Shown one piece after another: positions 52,840-62,451 of a DNA stretch of 64,000 nt. The stretch covers positions 163,277,183 through 163,341,182 of the forward strand of contig NC_053394.1 of the NCBI RefSeq assembly GCF_905171765.1, written 5' to 3'. Position numbers and translations under genes: made by a program. Each line of letters starts with the position of its first letter. The first letter of the stretch is position 1. The stretch comes from Bufo bufo. Taxonomy: Eukaryota > Chordata > Amphibia > Anura > Bufonidae. Under the pieces are notes generated by a model, which saw nothing but the letters and a program-made list of their open reading frames with translations, ran no database searches and was not told the origin of the DNA.

Positions 52840-55060
52840 AGGGGTGATCAATGACAGGGGGGTGATCAATGACAGGGGGGTGATCAATGACAGGGGGGGG
52901 TGATCAATGACAGGGGGTTGATCAATGACAGGGGGGTGATCAGGGAGTCTATATGGGGTGATAACCACAGTCATTGATCATGCCCGTGTAAGGCTTCATT
53001 CAGACGTCCGTATGCGTTTTGCGGATCCGATCCATCTATCAGTGCATCCGTAAAAATCATGCGGACATCTGAATGGAGCTTTACAGGGGGGTAATCAATG
53101 ACAGGGGGGTGATCAGGGAGTCTATATGGGGTGATCACCACAGTCATTGATCATGCCCCTGTAAGGCTTCATTCAGACGTCCGGATGCGTTTTGCGGATC
53201 CGATCCATCTATCAGTGGATCCGTAAAAATCATGCGGACGTCTGAATGGAGCTTTACAGGGGGGTGATCAATGACAGGGGTGTAATCAATGACAGGGGGG
53301 TGATCAGGGAGTCTATATGGGGTGATCACCACAGTCATTGATCACGCCCCTGTAAGGCTTCATTCAGACGTCCGGATGCGTTTTGCGGATCCGATCCATC
53401 TATCAGTGCATCCGTAAAAATCATGCGGACATCTGAATGGAGCTTTACAGGGGGGTAATCAATGACAGGGGGGTGATCAGGGAGTCTATATGGGGTGATC
53501 ACCACAGTCATTGATCATGCCCCTGTAAGGCTTCATTCAGACGTCCGGATGCGTTTTGCGGATCCGATCCATCTATCAGTGGATCCGTAAAAATCATGCG
53601 GACGTCTGAATGGAGCTTTACAGGGGGGTGATCAATGACAGGGGTGTAATCAATGACAGGGGGGTGATCAGGGAGTCTATATGGGGTGATCACCACAGTC
53701 ATTGATCACGCCCCTGTAAGGCTTCATTCAGACGTCCGGATGCGTTTTGCGGATCCGATCCATCTATCAGTGCATCCGTAAAAATCATGCGGACATCTGA
53801 ATGGAGCTTTACAGGGGGGTAATCAATGACAGGGGTGTAATCAATGACAGGGGGGTGATCAGGGAGTCTATATGGGGTGATCACCACAGTCATTGATCAT
53901 GCCCCTGTAAGGCTTCATTCAGACGTCCGGATGCGTTTTGCGGATCCGATCCATCTATCAGTGGATCCGTAAAAATCATGCGGACGTCTGAATGGAGCTT
54001 TACAGGGGGGTGATCAATGACAGGGGTGTAATCAATGACAGGGGGGTGATCAGGGAGTCTATATGGGGTGATCACCACAGTCATTGATCACGCCCCTGTA
54101 AGGCTTCATTCAGACGTCCGGATGCGTTTTGCGGATCCGATCCATCTATCAGTGCATCCGTAAAAATCATGCGGACATCTGAATGGAGCTTTACAGGGGG
54201 GTAATCAATGACAGGGGGGTGATCAGGGAGTCTATATGGGGTGATTACCACAGTCATTGATCATGCCCCTGTAAGGCTTCATTCAGACGTCCGGATGCGT
54301 TTTGCGGATCCGATCCATCTATCAGTGGATCCGTAAAAATCATGCGGACGTCTGAATGGAGCTTTACAGGGGGGTGATCAATGACAGGGGTGTAATCAAT
54401 GACAGGGGGGTGATCAGGGAGTCTATATGGGGTGATCACCACAGTCATTGATCACGCCCCTGTAAGGCTTCATTCAGACGTCCGGATGCGTTTTGCGGAT
54501 CCGATCCATCTATCAGTGCATCCGTAAAAATCATGCGGACATCTGAATGGAGCTTTACAGGGGGGTAATCAATGACAGGGGTGTAATCAATGACAGGGGG
54601 GTGATCAGGGAGTCTATATGGGGTGATCACCACAGTCATTGATCACGCCCCTGTAAGGCTTCATTCAGACGTCCGGATGCGTTTTGCGGATCCGATCCAT
54701 CTATCAGTGCATCCGTAAAAATCATGCGGACATCTGAATGGAGCTTTACAGGGGGGTGATCAATGACAGGGGGGTAACAGGGGGGTGATCAATGACAGGG
54801 GGGTGATCAATGACAGGGGGGTGATCAGGGAGTCTATATGGGGTGATAACCACAGTCATTGATCATGCCCCTGTAAGGCTTCATTCAGACGTCCGGATGC
54901 ATTTTGCGGATCCGATCCATCTATCAGTGCATCCGTAAAAATCATGCGGACATCTGAATGGAGCTTTACAGGGGGGTAATCAATGACAGGGGTGTAATCA
55001 ATGACAGGGGGGTGATCAGGGAGTCTATATGGGGTGATCAGGGGCTAATAAGGGGTTAAT
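52840..55060 (+). repeat. Satellite array, 173/191-bp monomers in a 746-bp higher-order repeat
   Basis: GTAAGGCTTCATTCAGACGT starts at about 52987, 53161, 53351, 53525, 53716, 53907, 54098, 54271, 54462, 54653 and 54870. Most intervals are 191 or 173; the 18-bp difference is one extra AATGACAGGGGTGTAATC. Blocks 746 bp apart are practically identical. Each monomer holds an inverted pair CATTCAGACGTCCG / CGGACGTCTGAATG. Confidence 0.92.
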
Positions 55061-55109
55061 AAGTGACGGGGGGGGGGTGTAGTGTAGTGTAGTGGTGCTT
55101 GGTGGGACT

Positions 55110-55227
55110 TTACTGAGCTACCTGTGTCCTCTGGTGGTCGATCCAAACAAAGGGGACCACCAGAGGACCAGGTAGCAGGTATATTAGACGCTGTTATCAA
55201 AACAGCGTCTAATATACCTGTTAGGGG
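55110..55227. repeat. Two subterminal hairpins of the TTAA element
   Basis: GCTACCTGTGTCCTCTGGTG pairs with the sequence to 55175; AGGTATATTAGACGCTGTT pairs with AACAGCGTCTAATATACCT (55178-55220). Confidence 0.85.
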
Positions 55228-55389
55228 TTAAAAATTAAATACCAGTACAGCTGAGATACTCCTTCATTTATGTGGTTGATGTCTAGAAAATAATGATACA
55301 AAAAATGAATACCAATTAATGGAAGTTGATATATAATGGTAAACGGAAAAAATGCACTAGTGAACACAGATCAATCTCAGATATGCATG

Positions 55390-55478
55390 ATTTCGTAGTC
55401 TCTATTGAGACCCCTTGGATGGAGGGTATCAAGGGTATGAATCCAGTAAGCCTCCCGGCGCAAAAGTAGTTTTGGGAG
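55390..55478 (-). pseudogene. GIY-YIG C-terminal fragment of PLE copy D
   Basis: Minus strand LLLRREAYWIHTLDTLHPRG, then LNRDYEIMHI and a stop: the conserved closing segment of PLE endonucleases (RRE-x-WI-x-TL-x-P-x-GLN). Only about 30 residues exist here before the 5' truncation at the LINE junction, so it codes for nothing functional. It identifies the surrounding sequence as PLE-derived and gives its orientation. Compared with copy B (REARWIFQL...PHGL) it belongs to another family. Confidence 0.8.
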
Positions 55479-55505
55479 CTGAACTGCGCTCTGAGTCAGG
55501 GAGAT

Positions 55506-57284
55506 GTGCTGGCGGAATTAAGGGACACCTACATAGCCTGGCGGAACGACAAATGCTTGTTTAAATGTACTAGTGACTGGTGGGAGTATGTTAAAGTCCA
55601 GTTCCATTGTTTCTTTCAGGCCAAACAACATCAGGCGTGTGAGAAGAAGAAGGCCTTCAGAGCGCTGCAGCGTGAGTTGCGGTCCCTGCAAGATCTTCAC
55701 CGGTGCGGCTGGGATGTGAGAGGGGACCTGGAGGAGACAAAAGAAAGCCTGAAAAGGCACTTTGAGGAGGAATCCAGGCAAATCGTCTTCCGTTCCAAAG
55801 TGGAGAACCTGGAGAAGGGTGAGAAGTGTAACTCTTTCTTTTTCAGGAAACTCCACGCCGGCCACACGCCCCTGAACGAACTGCGAGACAGAGACGGCAA
55901 CATGCGCTTGGGGAAGGAGGAAGTAATGGGAGTCGTCACAGACTACTACAGCGACCTCTACTCCCCGAAGAACACCGACAAGACAGCTGCCGATAAATTC
56001 CTGTCAGGTATCACTAACCATCTTGATCCGACAGGTACGGAGGCCATGGATGACCCTCTGACGGTGGGGAAGGTGCTCTCTGCCGCTAGATCCTTTAGGT
56101 CCGACAGGACCCCAGGCAGTGACGGCCTCCCAGCAGAGCTCTATGTAGCACTGGGGGATCTGATCTGTCCGGACCTGCTGGAACTCTATGAGGAGATGGT
56201 GGTGGAGGGTAGGATGCCCCCATCGTTGAGGGAAGGAATGATCACGATCCTGTATAAGCGGAAGGGGGAGAGATGTGACTTGAAAAACTGGCGTCCCATC
56301 TCTCTCCTGAACGTGGACTACAAGATCCTCGCCAAGGTACTGGCCAACCGGCTGAAGGTCGTCAACAGCGGAATCATCCACCCGGATCAGACCTGCGGCA
56401 TCCCTGGCCGCAGGATCGCAGACAGCCTCGCCCTTGTGAGAGACACGGTACACTACATCCAGGACCGCCGTGTTCATGCCGCCCTGGTCAGCCTGGACCA
56501 GGAGAAGGCATTCGACCGGGTCTCTCACGAGTTCATGGGCAAGGCACTGCGCAGGCTGGGTCTGGGCAGGAGGTTCTGTTCCTTTGTTGACCTAATGTAC
56601 CTTGACATTTGCAGCACGGTGTTGGTGAACAGTTGGAAGACTGACCCCTTCCCTGTCCTCTCTGGGGTCAGGCAAGGCTGCCCTCTTTCACCTCTCCTTT
56701 TTGTTTGTGTTATAGAATCCTTCGCGGAGGCTATCCGGCAGAATGGGGAGATCAGAGGGATCGCCGCACCAGGACCAGGACATTACAAGGTCAAGTGCTC
56801 GCTGTACATGGACGACGTGACAGTCTTCTGCGCTGACCGGCGTTCGGTGACTGCACTCGTCCAGGCCTGCGAGGAGTTCGGACAAGCTTCAGGGGCCAAA
56901 GTCAACTGCGGCAAGTCAGAAGCCATGCTCTTCGGGGACTGGCAACTGGCCTCTTCTGCCCCCTTTCCATTCAACATCAAATCGGACTTCATCAAAATCC
57001 TCGGAGTCTGGTTCGGGAAGGAAGGCGCAGCCCTCAAGTCTTGGGAAGAACGCTTGGCCAAGGTGAATCAAAGAATCAGACTGTGGAGCTTCAGACTCCT
57101 CACGATTGAAGGGAAAGCACTCGTCCCGCGTAATGAAGTTTTGCCCGTGCTCCAATACACCGCACAGGCATGGCCCCCTCTTGCCACCGTTTCCAGGGCC
57201 ATCACCAGGACAGTGTTTCGCTTCATCTGGGGATCTAAGATGGACAGAGTAAAGCGAGCCATCATGTACAAAGAGCCCCGCTAG
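55506..57284 (+). pseudogene. Keno-type ORF2, reverse transcriptase part
   Basis: The frame resumes from about 55480 (LNCALSQGDVLAELRD) and is open to a TAG at 57282-57284. RT blocks: TPGSDGLPAELY, NWRPISLLNVDYKILAKVLA, HPDQTCGIPGRR, LVSLDQEKAFDRVSHEF (motif A Asp), VRQGCPLSPLLF (motif B), YMDDVTVFC (motif C) and ILGVWFG (thumb side). YMDD where L1 usually has FADD is common in the Tx1 group. All catalytic positions are intact. The TAG and a later frameshift separate it from the C-terminal part. This is the same protein as 48540-49289, displaced by the PLE insertion. Confidence 0.88.
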
Positions 57285-58099
57285 GGCGGAAAGGGCATAC
57301 CGGACCTGCCCACTTTATTGCGGATCGCCTTTGTGACAGCGTTCGCCGGACTCTGAGAACTGCCAATGGCTCTGCGGGCAAGGCTATGTCTCACTTTTTC
57401 CTCCTGCCCCTCTGGAGGGGTCTGGGCTAGGACAAGTGGGACAGCTCCATCCCTTACAACTGGCACGCTCCCTAGTTCTACGGGGACGTCGTCAGGTTTG
57501 TGAGGGAACATCAACTGGAGGGCCTCAAGCCCGACTTGTGGAAGCCAAAAACTATCCACAAACTCATCAGAGCAAAGGATGTGGTGGAGTCAATTCCAGG
57601 GATCCATGACGACACCGTAGAGACAGTTTGGACTAATGTTTCGTCAAACAGGTTGACCAACGGGCATAAGGACTTGTCATGGGTGGCCATTCAGGGCGGA
57701 CTGCCAATCCGGTCATTCATGCATGCCCGTAATCTGTGCAAAACCCGGTACTGCCCCAGGTGCCCTTTCGTGGAGGAAACATCTTATCACCTGTTTTGGG
57801 AGTGCCACTTTGCACAGCGCCAGTTGGACGCCTTGGAACATGAACTCAAAGACTCTGTGCCTAGGAACAGCCTGCAATGCACTTCGGTGCTGTATGGACT
57901 ATTTCCTGGGATTCATACTGTTGAGGCCATCCAGGAGGCCTGGCGACTTATGAACTGTTTTAAGGACGCTATTTGGGTCTCCAGGAACCGGCTTGTGCTT
58001 AGGAGGGAGAACATGTCCGTCCTTGACTGCCGCAGACTTATCCACAGCCTGCTGCGGGATTACAACATCTCCAATGACGTCAACGAAGAAGAGGCCTGA
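57285..58099 (+). pseudogene. Keno-type ORF2, C-terminal part with CCHC motif
   Basis: After the TAG the frame continues briefly (GGKGIPDLPTLLRIAF), then shifts near 57345. The open frame 57500-58099 (199 codons) carries the C-terminal zinc-like motif CPRCPFVEETSYHLFWEC (C-x2-C-x8-H-x4-C), comparable to the L1 ORF2 C-terminus, and ends VNEEEA before the 3' UTR. One further stop lies near 57475. These are secondary decay mutations; the arrangement matches the normal end of the protein. Confidence 0.8.
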
Positions 58100-58168
58100 A
58101 CTGCTCTCCTTCCCCCCTTCTCCCCCCGTGTGTTTTTGTCTTATCAATAAAGCTTCGGACATGTGATT

Positions 58169-58354
58169 GGATGTGCATCCCTCAAATCTCCATCAACTGC
58201 AAGATGCTATCCTATCAATATGGGCCAACATTTCTAAAGAATGCTATCAGCACCTTGTTGAATCAATGCCACATAGAATTAAGGCAGTTCTGAAGGCAAA
58301 AGGGGGTCCAACACTGTATTAGTATGGTGTTCCTAATAATTCTTTAGGTGAGTG
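58169..58354 (+). mobile_element. Tc1/mariner 3' fragment
   Basis: Matches the end of the Tc1 copy at 14225-15274 in the opposite orientation: GGATGTGCATCCCTC, the transposase C-terminus, and the inverted end AATTCTTTAGGTGAGTG. Its other end is missing. Confidence 0.9.
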
Positions 58355-58732
58355 TATAACAATGCCATGCTCGCCAAGACGATTGTTTGTAATTTATTGA
58401 GTGCTGTGCTGCGTCACAGTACCACAGTATGCATGTATGACGATTGATTGTAATAAAGACGTTTTCAATCAAAAAAATCTGAACTGTATTTGGGGGCGAG
58501 AAAGCTGTCCAGCAGTTTCCACTTAGCAGCAGCCAGCCCTCCCACCTCTACAGACAATGGACAGAACACTGTGCGTGTCACAAGGGACTAATCGGCGGCT
58601 GGTCATCAGATGACATCACAAAGGGCCCTGATGGAACCCAGAACAATGGGACCCGGACATCACAATCAACAATGGTGTTTTTTTTTACATCCAGCCAAGA
58701 TAGGCCTGGACAGGAAACTGTGAATCTCTTCA
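58355..58732. other. Unassigned stretch
   Basis: No supported feature. Two similar phrases around GATTGTTTGTAAT/GATTGATTGTAAT (58380, 58442) may be a small diverged duplication. Confidence 0.4.
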
Positions 58733-58734
58733 AG

Positions 58735-59099
58735 GGGTTGTCTCCCTTCAGCAAATGGCATTTATCAAGTAGACAACGTTAATACAAGGCACTTACTAAT
58801 GTATTGTGATTGTCCATATTGCCTCCATTGCTGGCTTGATTCATTTTTCCATCACATTATACACTGCTCGTATCCAGGTTTTACAACCACCCTGCAATTC
58901 AGCACCAGTGGCCGTGCTTGCACACTATAGGAAAAAGCTCCAGCTTCTCTGGAAAAAAGCAGTGTACTGTATAATGAGATGGAAAACTGATTCAAGCCAG
59001 CAAAGGAAGCAATATGGACAATAACAATACATTAGTAAGTGCCTTGTATTAACTTTGTCTACATAATAAAAGCAATTTGCTGAAGTGAGACAACCCCTT
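58735..59099. mobile_element. Foldback MITE
   Basis: Inverted ends AAGGGGTTGTCTCCCTTCAG with arms extending through TAATACAAGGCACTTACTAA (about 75 bp each). A central hairpin contains GCAGTGTA/TACACTGC. No ORF. Confidence 0.82.
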
Positions 59100-59295
59100 T
59101 AAATACTTCTTTTTACATTCACCTAAGTGTTTGCCAGCAGCATGTGCCCCATAAGTGGCTAAGATGCCACAGCTCTGTGCCTGCTGAGGGTCAGTCACAT
59201 ATTCCCCCAAAGTGCATTGCACAAATGTCTTTAAGAGTGGTTGCCACATATACCCCCCAAGCACCATGGGTGAGGTTATATGTTGACTTTTGGTT

Positions 59296-59668
59296 AAAGG
59301 GACATACCTCCATTTTCCCACCGGCAGCCCCCCTGCTAAATCGTGCAGGGCAAAGGCATTTTTTGGAGATCCGGTGACATACCGGGGCTCTCCATGGGGC
59401 TGCCATGAAGCCCGGTGACGTCACCGGCACTGATGGGTGGGATTTAGCTCTGCCCTAGCCAGTAAAACCAAACACACTGCCGGGCAAAAGTTTCCGCCCG
59501 GCAGTGTGTTATTGAAAACAAAAGAGACCTTGCCCTGCGCGAGAGTTAGCGCAGGGCAAGGGAGCGCATCGGAGCATGAGATGCTCCGATGCCAGCCTCA
59601 GGGCAGCTGCCGGGGTGAAAAGAAGGGTATGTCCGGGTTCAGCTCTGAACCCGGACAACCCCTTTAAG
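59296..59668. repeat. Hairpin-rich MITE-like repeat
   Basis: Ends TTAAAGGGAC / CCCCTTTAA. Internal hairpins: CACACTGCCGGGC/GCCCGGCAGTGTG, TTGCCCTGCGC/GCGCAGGGCAA, ATCGGAGCAT/ATGCTCCGAT, TCCGGGTTCA/TGAACCCGGA. Confidence 0.7.
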
Positions 59669-60620
59669 AGGCCAATATCTACACTCCTTTGTCTGCTTAT
59701 ATGGGCTATTGAGGGGGGATGATTTTTCACTGTAGTATTTGGGGAATACAATATCTCCTTATGGACAGCGTCTTAAATGGCATGAGGAGTCTTATAGGGC
59801 AGACAATGCTCCCGTGGAGTTCTGGGAAGAGGGTATGCAAATGCTACAGGGAGACAGAGTATAATTGCATTGTTTTCCTTATGGATACCATACCAGTTCA
59901 TAAGGCTTTAACAGCTGGAACATTTCTCACATAGTTCACAGCTAATGCAATATGAAAGCATACATCTAATGAAGCTGACATCTGTATGTACGTATCCTTT
60001 AATCATTCAGTAATATTGACCAGTACAAATTGTGCTTATTAATACCTTGAAATGCGTCACTGCTCAGGCACAAATACTTCATAAAGACTACGGGAAATAT
60101 CACAGAAGCCATCATTTGCAAACATAAGAATTATACAAAAAAGACAGTTTTATTGACACCATTTATTGACTGTTTGATAGGAAAGGATTACAACATGACT
60201 TTATAAAGCTTGAACACACATGTACCTGGATGTGTGTCATAGAATACGATATAAACATTGACATACTGAAACTAGAACACTCCGTATTAATACTTCCTTC
60301 CTCATAGTTACTTCTTTGTGAAGACCATCGGGGCAGCCCATGTGACTGATATGGGTGCCCTGGAGAGGGGGGGTAGGATTCTGGTTTGATCTTGTCTCTA
60401 ATTTAGTAAGACGATGAGAACTTGCACAACAAATGTACTTGAGTCATGAAAATTGTAATTGACACCAGATCCTCCTATTGTAGGTGGTGAGGAGTGTGGT
60501 GGTCTCAAGCAGCTCCTGAAAGCCTCCCTCATTTAGATTTTTTTACTATGAAACCCTTCACCCTCCATATGCAACATAGTTAATATAAGGTCACTTCCCT
60601 TACTGAACAGCTTTGGATTT
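59669..60620. other. Unassigned stretch
   Basis: No ORF, RNA or element end recognised. Confidence 0.5.
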
Positions 60621-60624
60621 AGTA

Positions 60625-60945
60625 TTGCCTTAAAGGCTGGAAGCAGTTTTTTGAGCCAGAACCAGAAGTGAATTCACAAGGAATGGGATATATAAAGGAG
60701 GAATTTAAACTTCCTGCTGGATCCATTTCTGGTTTTGGCTCCAAAAAACGCATAAAAAACTATATTGGTTTACCAGCTTATGGTTGGTTCACACACAAGT
60801 TTTTGTGGCAGTTTTCTTGAGCCAATGTAAGAAGTGGGTTAAAAGGGAATGGAATATATAAAGGAAGGTCTTACACTTCTCCTATCTGATGTATCCACTT
60901 CTGGCTTTGGCTCAAAAACTGCCACAAAAAGCTATGTGTGAAACC
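60625..60945. mobile_element. Two related foldback MITE copies in tandem
   Basis: 60783-60945 has long inverted arms (GGTTCACACACAAGTTTTTG to AGCTATGTGTGAAACCA), and 60630-60772 is a diverged copy of the same core (CAGTTTTTTGAGCCA...TGGCTC, with GGAATGGGATATATAAAGGA). Confidence 0.78.
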
Positions 60946-61492
60946 ACCCCAAGAGAGTCTGTTACAATGTCTAACCTCCATAAACTGGTGCAATCGTATT
61001 TGTACTCATTGGCATCCCCCCACTAGTAGAATTGCACTCTATGCAAATTTTCTTAAAGGAACACTTCCATCAAAATGTTTAATTCTACATATTAACAACC
61101 TATATGTGAATAGTCTATGTATTTTTTTATCAAAAAAAACTGTGGATGTTTTTCTGGATATAATTGTTTAAAATCCATGTATCTCACTTCCTGTTCTGGT
61201 GCTTCCTCGTTGTTTGGGCATTTAGCACAGCAAACAGTCTTGCTTAACTTTTTCAGTCAGACCATCACTACAACCAGAGAGAGACCCCTGTAGTGACTCA
61301 ATTAGAACATGACACATTACACTCATCAATACAATGCACTTCATCTAGGTCTATCAAGCAACTTCATCTAGGTCTATCAAGAGAACAAAAAGGCTGTCAT
61401 ACTGGTGTCCCAATTCTACACGTACTATTATCATGCAGATTACCATTCAGATAACATCTTCCCCTCACAGCAGTAGTAAAATGACAATAGAT

Positions 61493-61536
<44 letters not shown>

Positions 61537-61988
61537 AGGTTTTATCATTTGTGGTGACTGCTACATAAGGACAATATTATGTATTTGATTTTCAATGGCA
61601 TAGTACTGCCGAAATAAAGAAAAAAATCTAGAAATGTCAAAAAAAGTTTTCTATGTATATAGTTTAAAAAACCCTTTCTGATAGAAGTGTCCTGTTAAGT
61701 TCACACTCACTCCACCAGTCTTGCTTACCCCACTTTCTAAATATTCATATGTTCTTCCTGTTGAGCTGATGTACTCATCACTACAGTCTACATCAGAATG
61801 AGATTTCTTAAGAAACTTATAAACTGGGTCTTGTAATGTCGACTCTTCCATTTATCTATGTCTGGCTCCCTATTTACAGATAGCAATATATGTGCAGTAA
61901 TGAGAGAGGTGCATGGCACATGCACATTTGCTGGAGGACAGCTGGTGATGATGGTGTACATTCTTCTATCAGTTACAGAGGTCAACTC
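60946..61988. other. Unassigned stretch with a TA microsatellite
   Basis: (TA)n at about 61496-61533. Otherwise no supported feature. AACTTCATCTAGGTCTATCA is duplicated in tandem at about 61340-61380. Confidence 0.5.
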
Positions 61989-61991
61989 TTA

Positions 61992-62448
61992 GGCCCATTT
62001 CACATGACCGAGTTTTCTACGCAGGTGCAATGCGTGACGTGAAGGCATAGCACCCGCACAGAATCCTGACCCATTCTTTTTAATGGGTCTGTGTACATGA
62101 GCAATTTTTTTCACACATCAGTTCTGCGTTGCGTGAAAAACGCAGCATGTTCTATATTCAGCGTTTTTAATGCAGCCCTGACCCATAGAAGTGAAGGGGG
62201 CTTTAGTGAAATATGCATTGCATATGCAAGCAAGTGCGGATGCAACGCGTTTTTCACTGATGGTTGCTAAGAGATGTCGTTTGTAAACCTTCAGTTATTT
62301 ATCACGCGCATAAAAAACACATCAAAAGTTTTCAAAACGCATTGCACCCGCACGGAAAAAACTGGATAACTGAACGCAATCGCAGACAAAACTGACTGAA
62401 CTTGCTTGCAAAATGGTGCAAATCCGTCATGCTCGTGTGAAAGAGGCC
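61992..62448. mobile_element. Harbinger-like MITE
   Basis: Inverted ends GGCCCATTTCACATGACC and GCTCGTGTGAAAGAGGCC with TTA on both sides (61989-61991, 62449-62451). No coding capacity. Confidence 0.85.
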
Positions 62449-62451
62449 TTA

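Larger units (their letters stand above)
49597..55227. mobile_element. Non-autonomous TTAA-flanked DNA transposon with palindromes and satellite
   Basis: Bounded by TTAA on both sides (49593-49596, 55228-55231), and the PLE reads across the pair. Ends are CCACCTCAGCCCCC and CTGTTAGGGG, so terminal inversion is only a few bases. Both piggyBac and Kolobok elements use TTAA; I cannot choose between them. Contents: an A/T-rich left part, seven alternating palindromes (50090-52560), a satellite array (52840-55060) and two terminal hairpins. No transposase. Confidence 0.7.
49290..55478 (-). mobile_element. 5'-truncated Penelope-like element fragment (copy D), split by a TTAA element
   Basis: The right part (55232-55478, minus) encodes the end of a GIY-YIG domain, and the left part (49290-49596) holds the 3' region with a hammerhead-like motif (49363-49397) and AATAAA. 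The 5.6 kb between them is a TTAA-flanked insertion. Flanking LINE sequence suggests a short imperfect duplication (GGAATTGAA before, GGAGCTGAA after). It is a different, more diverged PLE family from copies A-C. Confidence 0.75.
46503..58160 (+). mobile_element. Tx1/Keno-type non-LTR retrotransposon joined to U2 snRNA
   Basis: A LINE with an ORF1 carrying three CCHC knuckles (to 48254) and an APE endonuclease-RT ORF2 (48540-49289, then 55506-58099), interrupted at 49290-55478 by a PLE fragment. The 3' UTR has AATAAA at 58147. It starts directly after U2 nucleotide 52. Keno elements of the Tx1 group of L1 are known to insert site-specifically in U2 snRNA genes, and the ORF arrangement agrees. 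The U2 3' part is not found at the other end; a Tc1 fragment starts there. ORF1 and ORF2 contain frameshifts and a stop, so the copy is inactive. Confidence 0.85.

Noticed and set aside
53144..54639. Six near-identical 64-codon minus-strand ORFs
   Set aside because: They are the same satellite monomer read repeatedly; no domain and no independent start signals.
52840..55060. Regularly spaced repeats that might suggest a CRISPR array
   Set aside because: Units are contiguous 173/191-bp satellite monomers without unique spacers, in vertebrate DNA, and no cas genes exist.
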